Numbered from the stretch's first letter, positions 17,574 to 25,404 are shown. The stretch: DNA of 64,000 bases from an uncultured Eubacteriaceae bacterium (GCA_947167715.1 CAMVJD010000006.1:35049-99048); one strand, 5' to 3'. Notes: generated by a model from the letters alone, not told the origin. Numbers and translations are program-made.

Positions 17574-18728
17574 TTATTTTTTGTTATTTTCTTTGAGAGC
17601 TCGTTTTAAGCGTTGCATACAAGCTTTAAATCCCATCATTTTTACATATTGCAAAAGCTGATACAGCCATGCAAACGGTCTCAAAAACCTATATTTTGTG
17701 CAGAGTTTCCAATTCAAAAGTCCATTTCGTTGCAAAAGGACAAATACATCTCTTGTTCCGGAAACAAGAATTATGTTATTATTCTCACCTTTGCCTGAAT
17801 CAAAATACTCCGATGCTTTATTACCGAAGTTACCCATGTGCGAAATATGTTCGTAAAACTCATCACACACCTTGTCAGAAGCAACTGTACACCACTTAAG
17901 TTCCGGATTTAATCCGAAATTTTTTTGACAGACCTTTGTGACGATACATGATAGTTTCAAAAGATTTCTTTGTTCAAACAAGGATTTGTACGTTTTGTTC
18001 CAGTTTTCGTCATCAATGTATTTATCTACGAACAGCATCCAGTCTATTATTTGCCTAAAGCCAAGACCACCTAACATGTGATGCTTAATGTGAAGCAACA
18101 ATACCATGCCATTGTATTCGGGCGAAAACATTGGGAAAGTACAATCGTCAACAGTAGCATCTATTCGATATTCCAATCCTTTATCAAAAAAAATGCGTAA
18201 ATCTTCGTCATTACCATCAACACCACTTATCCTGTTGTGTAATTCAAAGACAACACCATTCTTATGAAATTCAGCCTGATGAAATGTCTCATCGTACGGC
18301 TCTGCAAGCGAATAGCCGTTATCCTTTAATAAATCAAAAGCTTGACTAAACTGCTCTTTTTTTACATAGAAATCTATATCCCCATATGCCCTTAATTCCG
18401 GTCTGGGATAGTTAACACTCGCTGCTGTTCCTTTGATTATCACAAAAGAAATACTATGCGTATTCAACAGACTCACGAGTTTTTTTTGCTCTTCAAGCAT
18501 TCTGTAATAAGTTACAATTTGCTTTAAAATGCTGTTTTTCCAGATCTCGCCAACCGGCAGCGGCGGAAAAACCGTTTTTTCAAAATAGCTTGCTGCCAAC
18601 CCCGATATAGATTGACTTACCATTTCTTTGTAAACTTCATCCCAATTCACAAATTCATTGAATTTTACGACTTTTCCAAATGAATAAGTCAATACCAAAC
18701 TATTAATTACATCATATTTAGAAATCAT
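17574..18728 (-). CDS. Nucleotidyltransferase family protein (NTP_transf_5-like)
   Basis: This 384-aa protein contains IVIIKGTAASVNYPRPELRA-YGDIDFYV at about residues 95-125. That is the GT/S-(x)n-DxD core of the polymerase-beta-like nucleotidyltransferases found in capsule and lasso-peptide-type loci. Further on, HHMLGGLGFRQIIDWMLFVD is strongly conserved in this family (H-x-R-x-x-D-W). Its chemical role in polysaccharide loci is not settled. It is the first gene of the long minus-strand capsule operon, about 90 bases from the predicted promoter. There is no signal peptide or membrane segment. Confidence 0.82.
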   Translation of the reverse strand: MISKYDVINSLVLTYSFGKVVKFNEFVNWDEVYKEMVSQSISGLAASYFEKTVFPPLPVGEIWKNSILKQIVTYYRMLEEQKKLVSLLNTHSISFVIIKGTAASVNYPRPELRAYGDIDFYVKKEQFSQAFDLLKDNGYSLAEPYDETFHQAEFHKNGVVFELHNRISGVDGNDEDLRIFFDKGLEYRIDATVDDCTFPMFSPEYNGMVLLLHIKHHMLGGLGFRQIIDWMLFVDKYIDDENWNKTYKSLFEQRNLLKLSCIVTKVCQKNFGLNPELKWCTVASDKVCDEFYEHISHMGNFGNKASEYFDSGKGENNNIILVSGTRDVFVLLQRNGLLNWKLCTKYRFLRPFAWLYQLLQYVKMMGFKACMQRLKRALKENNKK

Positions 18729-18817
18729 CTTATCCGCTTCAAAATCTTTCTCAAAGTTTTACCCTTTACAATTTTTCATATGTGCCGAGTTATACTCTGT
18801 CGCATAAATTCCCTATT

Positions 18818-18846
18818 AGTATATACCATTTTTTGAAGTTTTACAA
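18818..18846 (-). promoter_or_regulatory. Sigma-A-type promoter of the capsule operon
   Basis: On the minus strand TTGTAA (18841-18846) and TATACT (18818-18823) are separated by exactly 17 bases. It lies about 90 bases before the first capsule gene (start 18728) and points into the operon. No other convincing promoter was seen inside the locus, so up to 18 kb may be transcribed from here. Confidence 0.6.
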
Positions 18847-19026
18847 GTATTTATTTGATTTTCTGTGCTTAAAAATTTTTCCTGTTATTTTTCGCTAAAC
18901 TGTACAAATTCAACAAATAACTTTAAAATTTTCTTGCAAAGGACGGTATTTACGGCAGTTTCATTGCCTTTTGTTATTACCGTCATTTACTACCGTCAAA
19001 ATTTATTTTGGAAAGGAATGGTTTTT

Positions 19027-20097
19027 ATGCCAAGAAGAGGCAGAAACATCTACAAGAGAAAGGATAACCGTTGGGAAGCGAGGGTATATTTCAACAGCGG
19101 GAAAAAGTACAAATCCGTATATGGCAAAACCTACAAAGAAGCCGCAGAAAAACAGGATAAACTGAGGCTTGAAATGGGTTCCTCAAATAATGCCGATCAT
19201 CTTTTCAATACGATTGCAGAAAATTGGTATATCGACAAAAGTTTTACCGTCAAAGAGGGCACATTATTTTCGTATTCAACCAAGCTGAAAAAGCATATTT
19301 TGCCGTATTTTTCGGAAATATTGGTGTCAAAGCTGACAGAACAAATGCTCGCGGGATTTATAGCGACAAAACGTGCAGAAGGCTTATCGGACAAATACAT
19401 ATCGGATATGGTAATTATTATCAAATCAATATCCGCATGGGCACACAAAAGATACGGAATAACCAATAAAATCGCTGATTTCAAAAACATCAAACTGACG
19501 GTAAAAGAACCTAAAATGCTTGATACCACAGAACAGAAAAAGTTACAGCAACACCTTTTGCAACAAGCTGATAGTGTTTCGCTCGGTGTGTTTTTGAATA
19601 TGTTCACAGGGCTTCGTATAGGCGAAATGTGTGCGCTGAAATGGTCGGATATTGACCTTGAAAGTGGCATTATCAGCGTAAACAAAAGCGTTCAGCGGCT
19701 TCCCAACAGCAAAACAGGCAAAACGGAAGTTAAAATCAGTAGACCAAAAACAGCCACATCGGTGCGTATGATACCGATGCCCCAATTTGTGTGCGATAGG
19801 CTCAAAAGCCTAAAACAAGCTGATAACTGCTATATTCTGTCAAGTACAGAAAAATTGATCGAGCCCCGTTCTTTTACAAATAAATTCAAGCGTATTCTTT
19901 CTGATGCAGGCGTATCTCCTGTAAAATATCACTCACTCCGTCATGTTTTTGCCACAAATTGTATGCAAAACCACTTTGACATAAAAACTTTAAGCGAAAT
20001 ATTGGGACATTCGAGCCCCAATATCACATTGAAAATGTATCTGCATTCTACTATGGAACAGAAAAGAAACTGCATGAATAGGTTATCTCTTTTGTGA
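19027..20097 (+). CDS. Tyrosine recombinase / integrase
   Basis: This is a 356-aa phage/ICE-type integrase. The N-terminal part has an AP2-like arm-binding stretch (NIYKRKDNRWEARVYFNSGK). A SAM-like core-binding domain follows (about residues 60-150). The catalytic domain has MFTGLRIGEMCALKWSDI (catalytic Arg), HSLRHVFATNC (His-x-x-Arg) and LSEILGHSSPNITLKMYLH (His and nucleophile Tyr), so all catalytic residues are intact. The start is the ATG at 19027, 9 bases after GGAAAGGA. An ATG at 19018 touches that site, and the longer open frame from 18865 has no start support. A hairpin terminator follows. It is the likely driver of insertion of the 18.9-22.7 kb element beside the capsule operon. 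Confidence 0.93.
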   Translation: MPRRGRNIYKRKDNRWEARVYFNSGKKYKSVYGKTYKEAAEKQDKLRLEMGSSNNADHLFNTIAENWYIDKSFTVKEGTLFSYSTKLKKHILPYFSEILVSKLTEQMLAGFIATKRAEGLSDKYISDMVIIIKSISAWAHKRYGITNKIADFKNIKLTVKEPKMLDTTEQKKLQQHLLQQADSVSLGVFLNMFTGLRIGEMCALKWSDIDLESGIISVNKSVQRLPNSKTGKTEVKISRPKTATSVRMIPMPQFVCDRLKSLKQADNCYILSSTEKLIEPRSFTNKFKRILSDAGVSPVKYHSLRHVFATNCMQNHFDIKTLSEILGHSSPNITLKMYLHSTMEQKRNCMNRLSLL

Positions 20098-20205
20098 TTT
20101 ATTACCGTCTTTGTTACCGTCAAAGATGTTTTGAAAATGGCTTAAACTCCGCGATTCAGAAACAAACCGCAAAGGGTAAAACTTTATGTAAAATAATGCT
20201 TATTA

Positions 20206-20241
20206 AGGGTATAGCAAAATTCGATGCTATACCCTGTTTTT
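20206..20241 (+). terminator. Rho-independent terminator after the integrase
   Basis: A perfect 11-bp stem, AGGGTATAGCA (20206-20216) with TGCTATACCCT (20225-20235), is followed by GTTTTT. It lies between the convergent integrase and SLOG genes and may serve both strands, though only the plus side has a T run. Confidence 0.8.
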
Positions 20242-20242
20242 A

Positions 20243-20695
20243 TCACCTTTTTGTATATTCAGAAATGTTGTATACACGCAATCTTTGCTTTTTCGCGTAA
20301 TCAACGGTATATGCCGTCCCACCTGTATTTTCCGTAAAATAGCAGATACAATAACTGCTGTTATCTACAAGAAAGCGATTTCTTATATGAAAACAGCCTT
20401 TTCTGTACTTTTCCGCAATGCAGACACACTCATCATACGAGATTTTTACATCTTGACGGTACGGAAGTACCAGTACAAGTTTAATGTGTGGATATTCCTT
20501 TTTCAGTTCATTTACCGTCAAGGCTGCTTCCGCATCAAACCCGCTTGCATAGCCATTGTAAAAGGTATGCACACCTTCATTTATAAGCCTTACAACTTCA
20601 TATTTTAGTCGTTCCTTTATTTTTTCAAGCTGTCCTGACGGTAATTCTCTATGCCCCGAAAAGCAGCAGGAATATTCTTTATTGCTTATTTCCAA
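20243..20695 (-). CDS. SLOG-family (DUF1273/YspA-like) protein
   Basis: This 150-aa protein begins KEYSCCFSGHREL and continues with VHTFYNGYASGFDAEAA and LVLVLPYRQD. This is the order CCFTGHR, then G-x-x-x-G-x-D, then P(Y/F), of the DUF1273 branch of SLOG Rossmann proteins. It ends in GGTAYTVDYAKKQRLRVYN, the usual G-G-T-x-x-x-V-x-x-A nucleotide-binding segment. SLOG proteins bind nucleotides or their derivatives and are common on plasmids and integrative elements. The start is a TTG, as no ATG lies nearby upstream. A TACCGTCA site (20700-20706) sits right in front of it, where it could influence initiation. Confidence 0.82.
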   Translation of the reverse strand: MEISNKEYSCCFSGHRELPSGQLEKIKERLKYEVVRLINEGVHTFYNGYASGFDAEAALTVNELKKEYPHIKLVLVLPYRQDVKISYDECVCIAEKYRKGCFHIRNRFLVDNSSYCICYFTENTGGTAYTVDYAKKQRLRVYNISEYTKR

Positions 20696-20822
20696 ACCTG
20701 ACGGTACACCGCCTTTCTCGTTAAATTTCTATAGTTTTTCGGAGTGCGGGTTTTCCCGTAAAAATCCTGTATTTTATATTGACATTTCACTAAAAATAAG
20801 GGTATAATAATTGTGAGATTTG

Positions 20823-21476
20823 TTAAGAGTAGACATAATTGAAAAAGTATGATATATCAACGAGATTTGTTGAAATATAACAATGCTTTTTATCGAGTTC
20901 ACGCATAAGGCTTAAAAAGGTGCTTTCACCGCAGCCGATGCGCTGTTTTGCCTCTTTTTTTGATATTTTCTTCTGACGGTATAACTTGTGTATTTCTATA
21001 TAGTTATTGGATATAAATTGTTTCGGTCTGCCAAATTTTACGCCTCGTGCTTTAGCTGCCGCAATGCCCTCGGCTTGCCTTTGGCGGATATTTTCCCTTT
21101 CGCTTTCAGCCACAAATCCTAAAATCTGCAATACCATATCCGCTACGAAAGTACCGAGCAAATCTTTGTGTTGACGAGTATCAAGCAGCTCCATATCCAG
21201 TACGACAATATCGGCTCCAATATCCTTTGTAATATATCGCCATTGCTTCAAAATCTCATCATAGTTCCTGCCCAGACGGTCTATACTTTTTACAACAAGC
21301 ACATCGCCGCTTTTCAGCTTTTTAAGCAGTTTTTGATAATTTGTTCGATTAAAGTCTTTCCCCGACTGCTTATCTACCATTATCCTTTTTGACGGTACTC
21401 CCCATTCCTTTAAGGCTATAAGTTGCCTGTCCTCGTTTTGCAAATGGGTCGATACTCTTGCATAACCATATTCCAT
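20823..21476 (-). CDS. Serine recombinase / resolvase
   Basis: This is a 217-aa resolvase/invertase. Its N terminus GYARVSTHLQNEDRQ holds the nucleophile Ser. VDKQSGKDFNRTNYQKL follows, with VVKSIDRLGRNYDEI (catalytic Arg cluster). FVAESERENIRQRQAEGI and AKARGVKFGRPK form the long E-helix, followed by a small helix-turn-helix (KISKKEAKQRIGCGESTFLS). GGAGGTAATATT precedes the ATG. Length and domains are those of a small resolvase rather than a large serine integrase, so it could invert DNA or resolve co-integrates. It is divergent from the small coiled-coil gene at 21603. The last 20 residues beyond the helix-turn-helix are aromatic-rich and unusual. Confidence 0.92.
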   Translation of the reverse strand: MEYGYARVSTHLQNEDRQLIALKEWGVPSKRIMVDKQSGKDFNRTNYQKLLKKLKSGDVLVVKSIDRLGRNYDEILKQWRYITKDIGADIVVLDMELLDTRQHKDLLGTFVADMVLQILGFVAESERENIRQRQAEGIAAAKARGVKFGRPKQFISNNYIEIHKLYRQKKISKKEAKQRIGCGESTFLSLMRELDKKHCYISTNLVDISYFFNYVYS

Positions 21477-21539
21477 ATAATATTACCTCCCAAATTTTTA
21501 AAATGTAGAATACAAGAATATTTTATCGAAATTTTATTA

Positions 21540-21568
21540 TTGACACGATACCTTAAGGATTTTATAAT
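21540..21568 (+). promoter_or_regulatory. Perfect consensus sigma-A promoter
   Basis: TTGACA (21540-21545), a 17-base spacer and TATAAT (21563-21568) form an exact consensus promoter, 34 bases before the start of the small gene at 21603. This predicts strong constitutive expression of that gene. Confidence 0.85.
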
Positions 21569-21602
21569 AAATATATACATATACAGAAAGGACAAAATAA
21601 CA

Positions 21603-21815
21603 ATGGCAAGAAGACCTAAAAATTTAAGTATCGAAGAACTGATCTCAAACAAAGAAAATGAAATTGAAAACCTCTCTTCACAGCTTAAAGCTGCAAAAGC
21701 AGAGTTAAAACAATTAAAAGAAGAAAAATTACTGACTGACAGCCAGCGTATTATGGATGCTCTCGCCGCAAGCGGCAAGTCCGTTGATGATGTTATAAAT
21801 TTGATAAACCAATAA
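21603..21815 (+). CDS. Small coiled-coil protein of the mobile element
   Basis: This 70-aa protein starts MARRPKNLSIEELISNKENE. It has a strong coiled-coil heptad pattern at about residues 12-45 (ENEIENLSSQLKAAKAELKQ) and a hydrophobic C terminus ending VDDVINLINQ. The basic start and small size suggest a DNA- or partner-binding accessory protein such as a regulator. It is not recognised as any named family. A GAAAGGA site precedes the ATG. The upstream in-frame extension from 21423 overlaps the promoter and resolvase gene and is not real. It is driven by a perfect consensus promoter, so it is likely abundant. Confidence 0.75.
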   Translation: MARRPKNLSIEELISNKENEIENLSSQLKAAKAELKQLKEEKLLTDSQRIMDALAASGKSVDDVINLINQ

Positions 21816-21820
21816 AAAAG

Positions 21821-21863
21821 ACAGGTGCATTGCCAAGCCGTTATGGCTTAACAACGCACCTGT
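21821..21863 (+). terminator. Two-part hairpin after the small coiled-coil gene
   Basis: ACAGGTGC (21821-21828) pairs with GCACCTGT (21856-21863) around an inner AAGCC/GGCTT stem. The following bases are only moderately T-rich, so it may be a weak terminator or a processing stem. Confidence 0.5.
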
Positions 21864-22517
21864 TATGTTATGCAGATTGTCTTGTGATTTTTTTTGCGTT
21901 TTAAAGCAGAACATCGTTTTTAACATCGTTTTTTGCAATTACGCAAAACGCAGACAGTAATTCTTTATAACGAATTGGTTAAACGCTTTATTACATATGT
22001 TATTATATTTGCCGTTGTACTGTGCAAATCCGTATGAAATTTTCTTTTTTATACGGATTTGATATATATAAGTACATTTCCTTTTCTAAGTTCTGGCAAT
22101 TATAAGGCAAGGAATAAAGGCATATTTAGGCGGCGTGAGCCGCCATCCAATAGGGGATTGAAGGGGATTTACCCCTCACAAGCTCGAAGTGAACGCATTT
22201 GGCGTTCACTTTGGGGAGCTTGCCGTTTCGATGGCACAATTTACACTTAAAAAAAAGCGGTAGCCCTCGTTCTTTTAATGGTAATGTGAATTGTAACAGC
22301 GAAACGTGAAATGGGCGGATAAAAGATTGTTTTTCTCAGAATAATACCGTTATGCAATATATACTGTTATTGCAAGAATGCTTTGCCGCCCATTTTCAAA
22401 ACGACAGGAATCACGAAAATATTTCCCCAAAAAATTCTCTGCTATAAAAATAGTCCGATCAGCAGAATATCGCTGTATCCGACTGCGACATATCTTAACG
22501 CAAATCAGGCGCAAAAT

Positions 22518-22566
22518 AAAAGCATTTGCAAAAGATGAGTTCACGATCATCCCTGCAAATGCTTTT
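22518..22566. terminator. Long-stem hairpin in non-coding DNA
   Basis: AAAAGCATTTGCA pairs with TGCAAATGCTTTT (13 bp) around a 23-base loop. A-rich and T-rich flanks make it look like a bidirectional terminator, although no gene ends immediately before it. Confidence 0.45.
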
Positions 22567-22681
22567 TATTATGGTATTAAATGTCGATATTTGGCTGCTT
22601 TTATTAATGTATCTATTTGGTGTATCTGCTTTAGCTGCTCAAACAATGTCTGCGACGCTAATAATGTTAATAAAAATGTTA

Positions 22682-22734
22682 AAAGGGGCTTATTCGCTGA
22701 TTTTTGTAAAAAATCTTAATGCGACAGCCCCTTG
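22682..22734 (-). terminator. Hairpin terminator downstream of the gene at 22743
   Basis: AAGGGGCT (22682-22689) and AGCCCCTT (22727-22734) form a stem that, read on the minus strand, follows the hypothetical gene's stop closely. It ends in a TTTTAACATTTTT tract. The loop is long (37 bases). Confidence 0.5.
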
Positions 22735-22742
22735 TTTTTATT

Positions 22743-23201
22743 TTACAGCAATTTTATTTCAAAGACAAGCGCATTAAAATCGCTGTCTTTGACCGCATCA
22801 TTACAATAATAGGTATAAATATTTCCGTTTTGTTCAAGCAGCATACCCGAATAACCCGTCTGAGACTGTACACCAAACGGCGGCCATTCATAAACCGGAT
22901 ATATACTTAAATAGCCCTCCTCGGAGACGCACTTTACATTTATTTCGGCCGGAGCGTTGTTTTCCCACAAATAAAAATCGCGTCCGCTTTTTCCGTTTAT
23001 TACAAGCTCGCCTTTTCCGACATCTATGGCAAGGCGTATACCCTGATCGTATTTTGAGTTTTTCTCTAAAAATCTTATTTTTATATCCTGTTTGGGCTTT
23101 ACCCTTAATACCTCCCACAAAATTATATCATCCCGTATATCGGATAAATTATGGTTGTAAAGGCGTTTCTTGGCAAAATCATCGGGCAGCTTTATTGGCA
23201 T
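22743..23201 (-). CDS. Hypothetical protein, beta-rich, near punA
   Basis: This 152-aa soluble protein is not recognised. It alternates hydrophobic and charged residues in a beta-strand pattern (VGKGELVINGKSGRDFYLWE). It ends in a segment rich in aromatics and Gly (YEWPPFGVQSQTGYSGMLLE, then IYTYYC). No signal peptide or membrane segment is visible. GGAGAAATATAT precedes the ATG. It follows punA by 12 bases on the same strand, so the two are probably co-transcribed. It may be a carbohydrate- or ligand-binding beta-sandwich, but no function can be assigned. Confidence 0.7.
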   Translation of the reverse strand: MPIKLPDDFAKKRLYNHNLSDIRDDIILWEVLRVKPKQDIKIRFLEKNSKYDQGIRLAIDVGKGELVINGKSGRDFYLWENNAPAEINVKCVSEEGYLSIYPVYEWPPFGVQSQTGYSGMLLEQNGNIYTYYCNDAVKDSDFNALVFEIKLL

Positions 23202-23213
23202 ATATATTTCTCC

Positions 23214-24023
23214 TTAAAACTTCTTTATGCTTTCCACTATCAGTTTTCGCAGCTGCGGGCCTCTTATATCTGCCATTTCCTTTACCTCATCGTGAGAGAG
23301 CGGCTTTGTGCTCATACCCGCGGCAAGGTTTGTTATACAGGATATGCCGCAGACACGCATACCGCACTGGACAGCCGCCATAGCTTCACAGGCGGTGCTC
23401 ATACCAACAGCATCCGCGCCCAAAAGGCGGCACATACGCACCTCTGCGGGGGTCTCGTAATTGGGTCCCGACAACTGGATGTATACGCCCTCTTTTAAGG
23501 GCAGGCCTATCTGTGCGGCGGTATTTCTTATAATATCGGTAAGCTCGGTATCGTAAACATTGCTCATATCGGGAAAGCGTGTGCCCTCGGGGTAGTTTTC
23601 ACCTATAAGCGGCGAGGGTACAAGGCTTGATATATGGTCGCGTATAAGCATAATATCGCCTGCATTAAAGCTGAAATTCACACCGCCTGCGGCATTTGTC
23701 AGCATTATGGTCTTACAGCCCATTTTGTGCAGCACACGCAGTGGCATTACACATTCCTTTATGGGGTAGCCCTCGTAATAATGCACGCGCCCCTGCATAA
23801 AAGCAACATTTTTTTCGCCTATTTTGCAAAAGTAAAAGCGTCCCCTGTGTCCTGCCACGGTAGAAACGGGAAATCCCGGTATATCGCGGTAATTTATCAC
23901 GGCTATCTCCTCGATAGAATCCGCCACATCTCCAAGGCCGCTGCCGAGAGTTACGGCTATTTCGGGCTTAAAATCCGTTATTGTTCTTATATATTCGTAA
24001 GCCTTGTCTATATTTTCAAACAT
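23214..24023 (-). CDS. punA: Purine nucleoside phosphorylase
   Basis: This is a 269-aa trimeric-type purine nucleoside phosphorylase (PNP/MTAP family). It splits inosine or guanosine (and deoxy forms) with phosphate to give base and (deoxy)ribose 1-phosphate. Seen motifs are VTLGSGLGDVADSI (phosphate-binding Ser), GHRGRFYFC, MQGRVHYYEGY, IMLTNAAGGVN, SGPNYETPAEVRM (base-binding Glu) and VGMSTACEAMAA. CGISCITNLAAG, with the Asn that selects 6-oxopurines, points to inosine/guanosine specificity. Length matches the family. It sits 1 base from the lipoprotein gene upstream and is co-directional with the lexA-like gene. Confidence 0.95.
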   Translation of the reverse strand: MFENIDKAYEYIRTITDFKPEIAVTLGSGLGDVADSIEEIAVINYRDIPGFPVSTVAGHRGRFYFCKIGEKNVAFMQGRVHYYEGYPIKECVMPLRVLHKMGCKTIMLTNAAGGVNFSFNAGDIMLIRDHISSLVPSPLIGENYPEGTRFPDMSNVYDTELTDIIRNTAAQIGLPLKEGVYIQLSGPNYETPAEVRMCRLLGADAVGMSTACEAMAAVQCGMRVCGISCITNLAAGMSTKPLSHDEVKEMADIRGPQLRKLIVESIKKF

Positions 24024-24024
24024 A

Positions 24025-24639
24025 TTATTTTCCTTTCATATCCTCCGTCAGATCCTTCATTACCACGTTTTTATAATAATAGGTCATATATCCGCCGGTT
24101 ATATCGTCATATATCATTATATTGCTTTCTATAGCCCATTTTCCGTCCTGTTCTATAAGGTTAAAAACGGTATCATGCTCGACGCGCTCGTTGTCTGTGG
24201 AATCAAAGCAAAATTTAGTGGTCTGCAAAAGCAGCTCGTCCTTGTCAAGATTGTTTTCGGTGTCCTCCTCACAGGCCTTTATATAGGTCGCGGCAATTTT
24301 GTTAAGCACCTTTTCGGCATCTATATTGGAAGTATGTACGGTCACGACCGCCTCGCCCTTTTCAAGCTTAACGTCTTTTATCTCGTAGCCAAGGCTTCGG
24401 CTGAAAGCCCCAAACATATAGCTGTTTGTAGGCACCTCGGCGGAATATATCCCCTTAAAATATTGATATTTGTCATGTGTCAGCTCATACATGGCATCAT
24501 ATTTGCATACGCGAAAATCCTCAAGAAATTCGGTAACAAGATCGCTTGCGTTTTCTTTTGAAAGATTTTTGTTAAAGCACGCCGTAAGCGTAAGCGAAAA
24601 TATCAATACAGGTATTATCAGATATTTTTTTATATTCAT
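24025..24639 (-). CDS. Small secreted lipoprotein of unknown function
   Basis: This 204-aa protein has a lipoprotein signal peptide, KYLIIPVLIFSLTLTAC, with the lipobox Cys at residue 21. The mature part has an alpha/beta NTF2-like pattern. An N-terminal helix (SDLVTEFLEDFRVCKYDAMY) is followed by strands rich in Val/Thr (GEAVVTVHTSNIDAE), then KWAIESNIMIYDDI. That pattern recalls the DUF5105/SnoaL-like lipoproteins common in Clostridia. It would be anchored to the outer face of the membrane. It lies between the lexA-like gene and punA with almost no spacing, so it is likely co-transcribed. Function is unknown. Confidence 0.8.
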   Translation of the reverse strand: MNIKKYLIIPVLIFSLTLTACFNKNLSKENASDLVTEFLEDFRVCKYDAMYELTHDKYQYFKGIYSAEVPTNSYMFGAFSRSLGYEIKDVKLEKGEAVVTVHTSNIDAEKVLNKIAATYIKACEEDTENNLDKDELLLQTTKFCFDSTDNERVEHDTVFNLIEQDGKWAIESNIMIYDDITGGYMTYYYKNVVMKDLTEDMKGK

Positions 24640-24654
24640 AGTTTTTCCCCTTTA

Positions 24655-25275
24655 TTACAGTTTTGTCTGCACGGCCACAGCCTTGCCGAGTATCCTTATA
24701 TTATCCAGCTCGCTGCCCACATAGACAAGGTCGTTATATGTCGGATTTTCGGGCTTTAAAATAAGCATATTTTTTTCCGGATAATAGGCTACCCTCTTAA
24801 GCGTTACATCATTGCCGATAATGACCGCGGCGATCTCGCCGTTTTCCACCATATCCTGACGGTGTATAAAAACCATATCTCCGTCTTTTATATTGGCATT
24901 TATCATGCTGTCGCCCCTGCACCGCAGGCAAAAGTCAAATCCCTCCTCGCCCGTATCCATAACATCGTAGGTCTCCTGTGCAAATATAGGCTCTCCGCAG
25001 GCTATACTGCCTAAAACATGAAGCTTTTTGCGTTTTACCGGTATCACATTTTCAAATTGACTAAAACCATCCGTTTCTTCTCCTTGTAAAAGATAATTCA
25101 TATCGGTATCAAAAAACCTTGTCAATTTGTCAAGCATTTCAAAATTGGGCTGACGCTGCCCCGATTCGTACATACCTATGCTGCTTTGCGATGTACCAAG
25201 CCTTTGCGCCAGCTCACCCTGGGTAAGCCCGGCTTTAAGGCGTAATTTTTTCAGGTTTTCTTTAAACTCGGTCAT
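24655..25275 (-). CDS. LexA-like / XRE-S24 repressor
   Basis: This is a 206-aa two-domain regulator. The N-terminal XRE helix-turn-helix is LRLKAGLTQGELAQRLGTSQ...GMYESGQRQP. After a linker, an S24 autopeptidase follows: cleavage site LGSIACGEPIF (Cys-Gly), RCRGDSMINANI (catalytic Ser) and VTLKRVAYY (catalytic Lys). RecA-stimulated self-cleavage would inactivate it, as in phage CI repressors and SOS regulators. The classical LexA winged helix is replaced by a lambda-type HTH, so it is a CI-like repressor. The ATG at 25275 is used; the frame has a GTG two codons earlier. A palindrome immediately upstream may be its own operator, and dnaE is divergent from it. Confidence 0.9.
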   Translation of the reverse strand: MTEFKENLKKLRLKAGLTQGELAQRLGTSQSSIGMYESGQRQPNFEMLDKLTRFFDTDMNYLLQGEETDGFSQFENVIPVKRKKLHVLGSIACGEPIFAQETYDVMDTGEEGFDFCLRCRGDSMINANIKDGDMVFIHRQDMVENGEIAAVIIGNDVTLKRVAYYPEKNMLILKPENPTYNDLVYVGSELDNIRILGKAVAVQTKL

Positions 25276-25284
25276 ATGCACACC

Positions 25285-25300
25285 CTGTATGAAAATACAG
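25285..25300. promoter_or_regulatory. Palindromic operator candidate before the LexA-like gene
   Basis: CTGTAT-GAAA-ATACAG is a perfect 6-bp inverted repeat, 10 bases before the repressor start. A second palindrome, CCGTTTAAAAACGG, lies at 25303-25316. Both sit where the gene's own promoter or ribosome binding region lies, as expected for autoregulation. Confidence 0.45.
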
Positions 25301-25404
25301 CCCCGTTTAAAAACGGCAATATATTTTCGATCCCTTATTATCCTTTATTATTCTTTGCTAATTTTAACACAAAACGTGTGAATTGTAAAGAAATATATTT
25401 TCAT

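Larger units (their letters stand above)
18942..21397. repeat. Array of 13 dispersed TACCGTC heptamers across the mobile element
   Basis: TACCGTC occurs at 18978, 18991, 19245, 20103, 20115 and 20513 on the plus strand. It occurs at 18942, 19497, 20455, 20637, 20700, 20975 and 21391 on the minus strand (positions are leftmost bases). Eleven of the 13 read TACCGTCA. Two tight direct pairs, spaced 13 and 12 bases, lie just before the integrase start and just after its stop. Chance would give well under one copy in this AT-rich 2.5 kb. The copies lie in coding and non-coding DNA of all three recombination-type genes. They may be arm-type integrase sites or recognition sites of an unknown DNA-binding protein. 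Confidence 0.7.
21864..22742. other. Gene-free stretch of the mobile element with oriT-like hairpins
   Basis: No convincing gene is seen in these roughly 880 bases; the open frames lack ribosome binding sites and family motifs. A tandem repeat of AACATCGTTTTT lies at 21910-21934. A perfect GGCGGC-GTGA-GCCGCC stem lies at 22129-22144. At 22179-22222 CAAGCTC ... GAGCTTG encloses the 10-bp stem AAGTGAACGC (22187-22196) with GCGTTCACTT (22202-22211). GGGGATTGAAGGGG and ACCCCT lie between these stems. Stacked hairpins of this sort beside recombinase genes resemble transfer origins of mobilizable elements. No relaxase gene is present, so this is inference. Confidence 0.4.

Noticed and set aside
18865..19026. 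Longer integrase start at 18865
   Set aside because: The upstream 54 codons lack a ribosome binding site and read through the TACCGTC pair; GGAAAGGA supports the ATG at 19027.
22059..22250. Open frame of 63 codons over the oriT-like hairpins
   Set aside because: It runs through inverted repeats, has no ribosome binding site, and its translation has no family motif.
22378..22719. Open frame of 113 codons after the oriT-like region
   Set aside because: No ribosome binding site, no recognisable motif, contains a long-stem hairpin; opposite-strand frames are equally poor.
18729..22742. tRNA or core gene used as an attachment site for the integrase
   Set aside because: No tRNA structure, and no clear direct repeat long enough to be attL/attR, was found on either side of the element.
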